Origin: Bacteroidota bacterium
Lineage (GTDB): Bacteria; Bacteroidota; Bacteroidia; Chitinophagales; Chitinophagaceae
Reading direction: 5' to 3'
Assembly: GCA_947461015.1 (NCBI GenBank)
Contig: CANHIR010000101.1
Location: 1 to 6,799 of the forward strand
DNA length: 6,799 nt
In this document: positions 1 to 6,003 of the stretch, in pieces
Numbering within the stretch: the stretch's first letter is position 1
Layout of the letters: each line of letters opens with the position of its first letter
Translations under genes and position numbers: made by a program
The notes under the pieces: model-generated
Seen by the model: only the letters and a program-made list of their open reading frames with translations
The model's database searches: none
What the model was told of the DNA's origin: nothing

Positions 1-1926
1 CTCTTCATAACCTACATATCCTGGAGGCGCACCAATTAAACGAGACACCGCAAATTTTTCCATGTACTCACTCATGTCAATGCGAATTAACGCTTCTTCT
101 GAGTCAAACATATTTCTTGCCAATGCACGTGCTAATTCAGTTTTACCAACCCCTGTAGGACCTAAGAAAATAAAAGTACCAATTGGTTTTTTGGGATCTT
201 TTAAACCTACTCTATTACGTTGAATGGCTTTAACTACTTTGCTAATGGCATCATCCTGGCCAATCACCATTCCTTTCATATCGTCGGCCATCTTGCGCAA
301 CTTTGTGGTTTCTGCTTCCACCATACGCTTCACCGGTATGCCCGTCATCATGCTAATGACTTCGGCAATATTTTCTTCATTAATGGGGAAGCGTGCTGTT
401 TTGCTTTCCTCCTCCCAATTTTGTTTTGCCTTATCTAATGCTTCCCCTAATTTCTTTTCGGTATCTCTTAAGCTAGCAGCTTCTTCAAAGCGCTGGCTTT
501 TAACTACCTTATTTTTCTCTTCCTTAACTTCTTCAATTTGTTTTTCTAAGTCCACGATGTCCTGCGGTACATTAATATTTTTTAAATGCACGCGAGCACC
601 TACTTCATCCAGTACGTCAATGGCTTTATCTGGTAATAATCGGTCCGTCATATAACGGTCACTTAATTTTACACAAGCTTCAATGGCTTCTTGATCATAA
701 ACCACACTGTGATAATCCTCGTATTTGGATTTGATATTGTTTAATATAGTAATGGTATCCTCCACACTTGGTGGCTCAATAATTACTTTTTGGAAACGAC
801 GATCCAATGCACCATCTTTTTCAATATGCATTCTGTACTCATCTAATGTAGAAGCACCAATACATTGCAATTCACCACGCGCCAATGCTGGTTTAAATAT
901 ATTAGAAGCATCTAATGAACCGCTTGCTCCACCTGCTCCAACAATGGTATGTATTTCGTCAATGAATAAAATAACATCTCTGTTTTTTTCAAGCTCATTC
1001 ATAATGGCTTTCATACGCTCTTCAAACTGACCACGGTATTTTGTACCAGCTACTAAAGCGGCTAAGTCTAATGAAATAACTCGCTTATCAAATAGCACGC
1101 GGCTTACTTTTCTTTGCACAATTCTTAAAGCCAATCCCTCCACAATGGCAGTCTTACCCACCCCTGGTTCACCAATTAAAATTGGATTGTTCTTTTTACG
1201 ACGACTTAAAATTTGACTTACTCTTTCAATTTCTGCTTCACGGCCTACAATTGGATCCAAGGCATCCATTTCAGCAAGCTTGGTAATGTCACGACCAAAA
1301 TTATCTAGTACAGGCGTTTTTGATTTATTCGGTGCTCCTGATTTTGCTTTTGAGCCCACTCCAAATGGACCTCCTTTTTTCTCGTCTTCAAATTCATCGT
1401 CAGCATCATCCGGAAATTCTGATCTAGGATTTTCTGAAGAACGACCCGTTCTACTAGAACGGTCCACATCATCCATACCTGAAGGCGAAGAGCCAACCAT
1501 ACCTAACTCATTGCGGAACAGGTCATAATCTACATCAAATTGATTTAAAATTTGAGTTGCAATATTTTCCTTGTTCTTTAAGATACTTAACAATAAATGC
1601 TCTGTTTCCACCATCGGACTTTTAAGCGCCTTGGCTTCTAATACCGTAACCCTAATTACTTTTTCGGCCTGCTTAGTGAGCGGTAAGCTATTAATATTGG
1701 CTACGTTTTTACCTGACTTGTCTTTTACTGCCAGCTCAATTTCCTTTCTTAAGTCGGTTAAATTCACATTTAACTGTCTTAATACCCTTATAGCCGTGTT
1801 TTCTTGATCCCTTATTAACCCTAGCATAAGATGCTCGGCCCCAATAAAATCGTTGCCTAATCTTAGCGCTTCCTCTCGGCTATAAGAAATGATTTCCTTA
1901 ACTTGTGTTGAAAAATTATTATCCAT
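1..1926 (-). CDS. clpC: ATP-dependent Clp protease ATP-binding subunit ClpC (partial, C-terminus missing)
   Basis: Hsp100/AAA+ unfoldase that feeds damaged or tagged proteins into the ClpP peptidase in the cytoplasm. I translated 642 residues from the ATG at 1924-1926; the frame is still open at the left edge. Visible in order: a double Clp N-domain (about 5-145); an acidic, Ser/Gly-rich linker (about 146-205); the first AAA+ module with Walker A GEPGVGKT (252-259), pore-loop KYRG (296-299), Walker B VILFIDE (318-324) and the LDRRF arginine region (374-378); a short UVR-type middle domain with the [12 protein letters not shown] core (477-488); and the start of the second AAA+ module with Walker A GPTGVGKT (589-596), ending just after the GYVG pore loop (636-639). 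The short middle domain separates ClpC from ClpB, whose coiled coil is much longer. Family members are usually about 840 residues, so roughly 200 are missing, including the second Walker B. It is divergent from the STAS gene. No mcsA, mcsB or ctsR is visible nearby. Confidence 0.96.
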   Translation of the reverse strand, partial: MDNNFSTQVKEIISYSREEALRLGNDFIGAEHLMLGLIRDQENTAIRVLRQLNVNLTDLRKEIELAVKDKSGKNVANINSLPLTKQAEKVIRVTVLEAKALKSPMVETEHLLLSILKNKENIATQILNQFDVDYDLFRNELGMVGSSPSGMDDVDRSSRTGRSSENPRSEFPDDADDEFEDEKKGGPFGVGSKAKSGAPNKSKTPVLDNFGRDITKLAEMDALDPIVGREAEIERVSQILSRRKKNNPILIGEPGVGKTAIVEGLALRIVQRKVSRVLFDKRVISLDLAALVAGTKYRGQFEERMKAIMNELEKNRDVILFIDEIHTIVGAGGASGSLDASNIFKPALARGELQCIGASTLDEYRMHIEKDGALDRRFQKVIIEPPSVEDTITILNNIKSKYEDYHSVVYDQEAIEACVKLSDRYMTDRLLPDKAIDVLDEVGARVHLKNINVPQDIVDLEKQIEEVKEEKNKVVKSQRFEEAASLRDTEKKLGEALDKAKQNWEEESKTARFPINEENIAEVISMMTGIPVKRMVEAETTKLRKMADDMKGMVIGQDDAISKVVKAIQRNRVGLKDPKKPIGTFIFLGPTGVGKTELARALARNMFDSEEALIRIDMSEYMEKFAVSRLIGAPPGYVGYEE

Positions 1927-1934
1927 AAATTTAT

Positions 1935-1968
1935 ATTGGAGCTGTTACAAGAATAACGAATATTTTTG
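1935..1968 (+). promoter_or_regulatory. Candidate Bacteroidota-type promoter for the STAS-dnaG pair
   Basis: TATTTTTG at 1961-1968 fits the Bacteroidota -7 consensus TAnnTTTG exactly. ATTG at 1935-1938 could be the -33 element, 22 bases upstream. Transcription would start in the mid-1970s and leave a leader of roughly 35-40 bases before the ATG at 2013. It overlaps the presumed clpC promoter on the opposite strand, so the two divergent units share an 86-base control region. The call rests on consensus match and position only. Confidence 0.5.
1948..1955 (-). promoter_or_regulatory. Candidate -7 promoter element of clpC
   Basis: The minus strand reads TATTCTTG here, one mismatch from the Bacteroidota -7 consensus TAnnTTTG, and it ends 21 bases before the clpC ATG. 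That spacing matches the -7-like elements ahead of plsY and the DUF3052-OmdA gene, which supports it. I see no good -33 TTTG/TTG at the usual distance. No CIRCE-like inverted repeat is present; the GTTA/TAAC pair at 1944-1957 is only 4 bp per arm. Confidence 0.3.
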
Positions 1969-2012
1969 ACCTAAAGTATGTTCTAGTATTACTTGTTTTC
2001 AACCTTTTTATT

Positions 2013-2426
2013 ATGACACAAATTCAATACCAAACCGACACTAAGGAGAAATTTACTGTTATTACCATTCTCAATACTGAACTTAGTTCAAATCTCGTGC
2101 CAGAATTGGCCAATTTGACGTCGAAATGGGGAAATACCCCTCCAAAAAACTTGGTTTTGAACCTTAAAAACGTGCAAAACTGGGATGAGGCAGTAATTGA
2201 ACAAATTGCCACAGCCCAAGGACAATTTTATGAACAAAACACTTCCTTTGTAATCTGTGCCTTATCTACTAAACTTTTCGACATTTTAGACAAAACTGAT
2301 TATGCCGAACTACTTAATATGACACCTACCGAATCGGAGGCCTGGGACATTGTTCAAATGGAAGAAATTGAGCGTGAATTATTAGATAGCGACGACATGG
2401 AATTTTCAGTTCAAGAAGAGAAATAA
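2013..2426 (+). CDS. Small STAS-like domain protein (degenerate anti-sigma-antagonist fold)
   Basis: This 137-residue cytoplasmic protein has no signal peptide or membrane segment. Its pattern resembles a STAS domain: a first strand (FTVITIL, 14-20), a helix of the LSSNLVPELANL type (24-35), a hydrophobic strand (NLVLNLKNV, 46-54), a helix where STAS proteins carry their phosphorylation site, then strand SFVICAL (78-84), helix STKLFDILDKT (85-95) and a final helix near TESEAWDIV (106-114). Where a classical antagonist has a D-S/T-S-G motif, this one reads WDEA (57-60), so the phosphorylatable serine is absent and partner-switching by SpoIIAB-like kinases is unlikely. The C-terminal tail (117-137) is strongly acidic. 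I chose the ATG at 2013 because it starts the fold about 14 residues ahead of the first strand and follows a -7-like element; there is no Shine-Dalgarno, as usual in this phylum. dnaG follows after 17 bases, suggesting co-transcription. The exact role is unknown; the STAS assignment is by pattern and not certain. Confidence 0.72.
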   Translation: MTQIQYQTDTKEKFTVITILNTELSSNLVPELANLTSKWGNTPPKNLVLNLKNVQNWDEAVIEQIATAQGQFYEQNTSFVICALSTKLFDILDKTDYAELLNMTPTESEAWDIVQMEEIERELLDSDDMEFSVQEEK

Positions 2427-2443
2427 ACTTTATTTTCGCCGCC

Positions 2444-4372
2444 ATGATTACCTCACAGACCATACAGCAAATTACCAGTCGAATTGATATCATCGATGTG
2501 GTTGGGGAATTTGTGAAATTGAAAAAAAGAGGTACCAATTATATAGGCAACTGCCCTTTTCATAACGAAAAATCACCCTCCTTTACCGTTTCCCCTGCAA
2601 AGGAAATATACAAATGTTTTGGTTGCGGTAAAAGTGGCAACACCATCACTTTTTTGATGGAGCATGAAAAATATAGTTATGTAGAAGCATTAAGATGGCT
2701 AGCAACTAGGTATAATATAGAAATTGAGGAAACGGAAACTAGCCCTGCGCAAAAAATGGCACAGCAGGTGGCCGATAGCATTTATGCAATCAATCATTTT
2801 GCCATGGAATGGTTTGCCAAACAATATTGGGAAACCGAACTAGGCGAAACCATTGCTCAAAGTTACATGCAACACCGTGGTTTTTTAAAACCCATTGTTG
2901 AAAAATTTAAAATTGGTTACAACCCTTCCGACCGTGATGGATTGGCAAAAGCATTAATCCAAAATCAATTTAATCCTGAACTTTTTGCAAGGACAGGTTT
3001 AGTGGTGGAAAGAAACGGTGAATGGCAGGACAATTACAGAGACCGTATTATTTTCCCAATACATAATACCACTGGAAAAATTATTGGTTTTGGTGCAAGA
3101 CAAATTGCAAAAAACGATCGCTCTCCTAAATACATAAATACCCCAGAGAATGAAATTTATGTAAAAAGTAAAATTTTATATGGTTCTTATTTTGCCCGCA
3201 ATTCCATTAACAGCAATGATGAATGTTTACTGGTAGAAGGTTATACAGATGTGGTAAGTTTACACCAAGCTGGTATTGAAAATGTAGTGGCAAGTGGTGG
3301 TACTTCTTTAACCATGGACCAATTGAGGCTCATAAAAAAATACACCCAAAATTTAACCATTATTTATGATGGAGACAGTGCTGGTGTGAAAGCTGCATTG
3401 CGTGGACTAGACATGGCTTTAGAAGAAGGACTCAATGTTCAGTTGGTATTAATCCCTGATAATGAGGATCCGGATAGTTATGTAAATAAAGTAGGCCCGG
3501 ATGCATTTAGGGCATTTGTACAAAGCAATAAAAAAGACTTTGTTTTATTCCAATTGGAAGTACAGTTACAGGATGTGGGAAGTGATTTAAACAAGAAAAA
3601 CATTTTAGTCAATCAAATTGCAGAGACTTTAAGTAAAATAAATAAGGCCGAGGATTTTACAAAGTTGCAGGAATATGTTAGAAAATGTTCCTCCCTATTG
3701 CGCATAGACGAAACGGGTTTAACCCAGTTGGTGAATAAGTTTAAGCGTGATAAAATAGTTAAGGAAGAAAAGAAAATGTCTTACGACGAAGCAGCTATTT
3801 TAATGCCTGCTTTCCAAAATGCCGAAACGGAAGACTCCAATCTTGGCTTATTTACAGACACCGATTTAACACATGAAAAGCATTTGATTAAACTACTTAT
3901 AGAAAATGGTATTGAAAAAAGCGAAGGAGCTAAGTTTATTGCACAATATATTTTTGATGAAATTGAGGGTTTTCCATTAGAACAGGCTGATATGATTTAT
4001 TTAATGGAAGCCTATAAGAAATGGTTTTACGAAGGTAAAATGCCCAATGGAAAAACAATGCAATACCACGAGGATGAACGTGTTCAAAAATGGGTGGTAG
4101 CCTTGTTTGAACCAGAACAGGAGTTAAGTTCTAGATGGAATGAGAAGCTAGGCATTAAAGTAAAAGAAGTGGAAAAGGATATCATGTTGGAAATAAATAA
4201 AAGCCTCTTATATTTTAAGCTTCGAAAAATTAAGAAAATGATACATCTTAATCAGGCCGATTTGGAAAATGCAAAAGAATCGGATCAGTTGCAGTTATTA
4301 CAAATTCACAAGCATTTAAAAGGCGTTGAAAAGGAATTGACAGCAACTTTAGGAACCGTTATTTACAAATAA
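2444..4372 (+). CDS. dnaG: DNA primase DnaG
   Basis: Synthesises the short RNA primers that start leading- and lagging-strand DNA synthesis, acting with the replicative helicase DnaB at the fork. The 642 residues look complete. The N-terminal CHC2 zinc finger has ligands C37, H40, C58 and C61. The catalytic-core N-terminal part carries GFGAR (215-219) and SPKYINTPE (227-235). The Toprim domain starts around 257 with the metal-binding VEGYTD (catalytic E265), then YDGDSAG with D309 and D311, and DPDSYV (342-347); these positions coincide closely with the E. coli enzyme. Residues from about 440 are lysine- and glutamate-rich and predicted helical; they should form the DnaB-binding region but show little recognisable similarity to the proteobacterial C-terminal domain, as is normal for this phylum. 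The ATG at 2444 gives the family's usual start ahead of the zinc finger. It follows the STAS-like gene by 17 bases with no separate promoter or Shine-Dalgarno, and a hairpin terminator lies about 25 bases past the stop. Confidence 0.98.
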   Translation: MITSQTIQQITSRIDIIDVVGEFVKLKKRGTNYIGNCPFHNEKSPSFTVSPAKEIYKCFGCGKSGNTITFLMEHEKYSYVEALRWLATRYNIEIEETETSPAQKMAQQVADSIYAINHFAMEWFAKQYWETELGETIAQSYMQHRGFLKPIVEKFKIGYNPSDRDGLAKALIQNQFNPELFARTGLVVERNGEWQDNYRDRIIFPIHNTTGKIIGFGARQIAKNDRSPKYINTPENEIYVKSKILYGSYFARNSINSNDECLLVEGYTDVVSLHQAGIENVVASGGTSLTMDQLRLIKKYTQNLTIIYDGDSAGVKAALRGLDMALEEGLNVQLVLIPDNEDPDSYVNKVGPDAFRAFVQSNKKDFVLFQLEVQLQDVGSDLNKKNILVNQIAETLSKINKAEDFTKLQEYVRKCSSLLRIDETGLTQLVNKFKRDKIVKEEKKMSYDEAAILMPAFQNAETEDSNLGLFTDTDLTHEKHLIKLLIENGIEKSEGAKFIAQYIFDEIEGFPLEQADMIYLMEAYKKWFYEGKMPNGKTMQYHEDERVQKWVVALFEPEQELSSRWNEKLGIKVKEVEKDIMLEINKSLLYFKLRKIKKMIHLNQADLENAKESDQLQLLQIHKHLKGVEKELTATLGTVIYK

Positions 4373-4396
4373 TTGTAAAAGCAATTGCTACTTAAT

Positions 4397-4427
4397 AAAA
4401 AAGCCACTACCTAAATAGTGGCTTTAG
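4397..4427. terminator. Bidirectional intrinsic terminator between dnaG and the convergent OmdA-like gene
   Basis: A perfect 10-bp stem, AAAGCCACTA (4400-4409) and TAGTGGCTTT (4416-4425), encloses a 6-base loop. On the minus strand the stem runs into six T residues (complement of A 4397-4402), a classic strong intrinsic terminator for the gene at 4492-5160. On the plus strand the tail is weaker (TTTAGTTATA), so dnaG termination may be less efficient. Its position in a convergent 119-base gap fits a shared terminator. Confidence 0.88.
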
Positions 4428-4460
4428 TTATACTTACTAACTAATCATTTTACATTTTAA

Positions 4461-4470
4461 TAGACGTCTA
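4461..4470. repeat. Short perfect palindrome TAGACGTCTA
   Basis: This 10-base perfect palindrome lies 21 bases past the stop codon of the OmdA-like gene, between it and the terminator. It is short enough to arise by chance. It is listed because it shares its TAGA/TCTA ends with longer palindromes at the plsY and prmA stop codons. Confidence 0.35.
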
Positions 4471-4491
4471 AGCTTCTCTCATTCAGTGTAA

Positions 4492-5160
4492 CTACTTTTC
4501 GGAAGGATTGTTCTTTCCTGCTAATAATTTTTGCAAAGTAGCTTCTAAACGCTTTTGTTTGGTTTCCTCTTTCTTTGCACCCTGAATCCAACTTAAATAT
4601 TCCTTTTGGTTGATGACAGAAAGGGTACTAAAAAAATCTCTTGCCTCGTCGTGCGCAGCTAAAATTTTATCTAACTCTATTGGTAAGGCAATAATTCTTT
4701 TTTCAAAATCATCTACCTTTATATCGGCCGCTTTAAATTCAACAAAAGTTCTATTCTTATTTGGCAATTGATCCACTTTCTTAAATCGCATTGCCGTCCA
4801 AACATGATCCAAGGTTACTTGACGAATGGCTTCATATTCGTTTTTTGAAAGAATTTCCCAGCTTGCATCCCTATTTAAATCAGAAACTATCTTTGAACTC
4901 GTCTTTGGATATGCAATCCATAATTTACTTTCTGGATGTAAAGCAGAGAAAACTTCTTTTAAGATATTGTTTAACTGAAGCTGATTAATCGCAAAAATCA
5001 ACGCATAATCTATCTTCCTTGTTTTTAATAAAGGGGTGATATTTTTATTGTAATTTAATTTTGCGAATTGTTTCTCAATTGAGGAAGGCAACCCTTGAAT
5101 CAGTAAATTTTTCTCTTCTTTCAACTGCAACTTCTCTAAAATATGCTGAGGACCTGTCAT
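4492..5160 (-). CDS. Two-domain protein: DUF3052-like N-terminus fused to a YdeI/OmpD-associated (OmdA) C-terminus
   Basis: This 222-residue soluble protein has no signal peptide. Residues 1 to about 128 resemble DUF3052: a LLIQGLPSSI strand region (19-28), a DYALIFAINQLQL segment (51-63), the diagnostic LWIAYPKTSSK...SDLNRD stretch (80-98) and a closing VTLDHVWTAMRFKK (115-128). Residues about 155-215 match the YdeI/OmdA family: IIALPIELDKIL (156-167), FFSTLSVINQKEYLSWI (176-192), and a basic helix AKKEETKQKRLEATLQKLLAG (195-215). OmdA-family proteins were linked to bacteriocin or antimicrobial-peptide protection in enterobacteria, but the biochemistry is unknown and I would not transfer that role. 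DUF3052 is uncharacterised. The ATG at 5158-5160 sits 22 bases past a TAACTTTG -7 match and begins the first domain at its natural edge. The gene is convergent with dnaG, ends at the strong hairpin terminator, and lies 103 bases downstream of plsY. Family assignment is by remembered motifs; the N-terminal call is less certain than the C-terminal one. Confidence 0.85.
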   Translation of the reverse strand: MTGPQHILEKLQLKEEKNLLIQGLPSSIEKQFAKLNYNKNITPLLKTRKIDYALIFAINQLQLNNILKEVFSALHPESKLWIAYPKTSSKIVSDLNRDASWEILSKNEYEAIRQVTLDHVWTAMRFKKVDQLPNKNRTFVEFKAADIKVDDFEKRIIALPIELDKILAAHDEARDFFSTLSVINQKEYLSWIQGAKKEETKQKRLEATLQKLLAGKNNPSEK

Positions 5161-5182
5161 AATAAAAAATATTAAGGGAGGG

Positions 5183-5190
5183 CAAAGTTA
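5183..5190 (-). promoter_or_regulatory. -7 promoter element of the DUF3052-OmdA gene
   Basis: The minus strand reads TAACTTTG, an exact match to the Bacteroidota -7 consensus TAnnTTTG, ending 22 bases before the ATG. This would give a leader of about 15 bases. A clear -33 TTTG at the usual 19-23 base spacing is not visible; the nearest TTG (minus strand, 5223-5221) is about 30 bases away. Confidence 0.5.
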
Positions 5191-5254
5191 CTAAATTCTA
5201 AGTTAGTATAATTAATAAACCAATAAAAAGATATAAATAATTGAAAATCAGCTA

Positions 5255-5268
5255 CTTAGAATTCTAAG
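5255..5268. repeat. 14-bp perfect palindrome over the plsY stop codon
   Basis: CTTAGAATTCTAAG reads the same on both strands and includes the plsY stop (TAG, 5266-5264 on the minus strand). With no loop and no T-run after it, it does not look like an intrinsic terminator. The 9-mer AATTCTAAG recurs at 5194-5202 in the same intergenic gap. It might be a protein-binding site or chance in AT-rich DNA. Confidence 0.5.
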
Positions 5269-5896
5269 CTTTGTTCTTGTTTCTAAACAAAGGCACCTTA
5301 CTTTCAGTGCCATTTAGTATTCTGGTTATATTCTTTTGGTGGGTAATTACCACCATGAGGGCTACGATTATTGCAAATAAGCGATACATGGTTTCTTTTT
5401 CATTAAAAATGAATAAGATAAGTACCATAAAAGCGACACCTGCAAGCATTGAACTTAAGGAAACAAAACGGGTTGTAATTAAGGTTAAAGCAAAAACAAC
5501 CAAACACAATACAGCTACTAATGGTTGAATAGCTATGGCCATTCCTAAAATGGTTGCTACTCCCTTGCCACCTCTAAATTCTGCCCAAATTGGAAAAATA
5601 TGGCCAATTACAGAAGCCATCCCAAGGATGATCATGAAATTTGTACGAGCAAGTTCATCTGTTAAATAGAATGGTGTTAAAATATATAAGGAAGTTGCTA
5701 TTACTCCTTTACTTACATCTACAAGCATCACAAAACTCCCCCATTTAGATCCTAAAACCCGGAAAGTGTTAGTGGCACCTGCGTTTCCACTACCATAGTT
5801 TCTAATATCTATATCAAAAACATACTTACTTACCCATACCGATGTTGGTATGGATCCAATTAAATATGCAATGATGACTAATATTGATTCGTTCAT
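5264..5896 (-). CDS. plsY: Glycerol-3-phosphate acyltransferase PlsY (acyl-phosphate dependent)
   Basis: Integral inner-membrane enzyme that transfers an acyl chain from acyl-phosphate (made by PlsX) to sn-glycerol 3-phosphate, giving lysophosphatidic acid, the first step of phospholipid synthesis. The 210 residues match the family's usual length. Motif 1 reads GSGNAGATN (35-43). Motif 2 has GHIFPIW (98-104) followed by RGGKGVAT (108-115). Motif 3 lies near TTRFVSLSS (141-149). Hydrophobic segments at about 4-24, 52-75, 86-104, 112-139, 148-164 and 172-186 fit the expected multi-span topology. The C-terminal tail (188-210) is basic and should be cytoplasmic. The ATG at 5894-5896 gives the N-terminal membrane helix right at the start and is preceded by a weak AGGA and by a TATATTTG -7 match. 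plsX is not in the window. The neighbour upstream on the same strand is prmA, 99 bases away. Confidence 0.97.
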   Translation of the reverse strand: MNESILVIIAYLIGSIPTSVWVSKYVFDIDIRNYGSGNAGATNTFRVLGSKWGSFVMLVDVSKGVIATSLYILTPFYLTDELARTNFMIILGMASVIGHIFPIWAEFRGGKGVATILGMAIAIQPLVAVLCLVVFALTLITTRFVSLSSMLAGVAFMVLILFIFNEKETMYRLFAIIVALMVVITHQKNITRILNGTESKVPLFRNKNKA

Positions 5897-5916
5897 AGTT
5901 TCCTGATTGGGACATA

Positions 5917-5924
5917 CAAATATA
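5917..5924 (-). promoter_or_regulatory. -7 promoter element of plsY
   Basis: The minus strand reads TATATTTG, an exact TAnnTTTG match ending 20 bases before the plsY ATG, so the leader would be about 15 bases. No convincing -33 TTTG is seen at the standard distance. Together with the 99-base gap after prmA, it suggests plsY can be transcribed independently of prmA. Confidence 0.5.
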
Positions 5925-5987
5925 CGCCCAAAAAGTTTAATGATTTGTTAACATAGGAGTTAAAAATGACTAAAATCTAATTCAGCC

Positions 5988-6003
5988 TTAGATAATTATC
6001 TAA
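5988..6003. repeat. 16-bp perfect palindrome over the prmA stop codon
   Basis: TTAGATAATTATCTAA is a perfect palindrome with no loop, containing the prmA stop (TAA, minus strand 5998-5996) and the final arginine codon. It is all A/T apart from one G and one C and has no T-run after it, so it is a poor intrinsic terminator. It shares its TTAGA/TCTAA ends with the palindrome over the plsY stop. Confidence 0.5.

Noticed and set aside
224..1807. Several plus-strand open frames opposite clpC (for example 224-655, 725-1030, 1571-1807)
   Set aside because: They are antisense to a clearly recognisable ClpC reading frame, have serine/phenylalanine-rich compositions typical of complement-strand translation, and show no family motif.
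1944..1957. Inverted repeat GTTA...TAAC in the clpC leader as a CIRCE or CtsR-type operator
   Set aside because: The arms are only 4 bp and do not match the CIRCE or CtsR repeat sequences.
4370..4388. Small AATTG/CAATT hairpin at the dnaG stop codon as a terminator
   Set aside because: The stem is 5 bp, AT-rich and without a T-run; the strong hairpin about 15 bases further on explains termination better.
4791..4988. Plus-strand 65-codon frame inside the DUF3052-OmdA gene
   Set aside because: It lies wholly antisense to a better-supported gene and has no recognisable domain or promoter.
5161..5263. Intrinsic terminator for plsY in the gap before the DUF3052-OmdA gene
   Set aside because: No stable GC-containing stem with a following T-run is present on the minus strand; only the loopless palindrome over the stop codon is seen.
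5271..5528. Plus-strand 85-codon frame opposite the plsY 3' end
   Set aside because: It is the complement of the PlsY transmembrane coding sequence, which explains its hydrophobic start; all PlsY motifs are on the minus strand.
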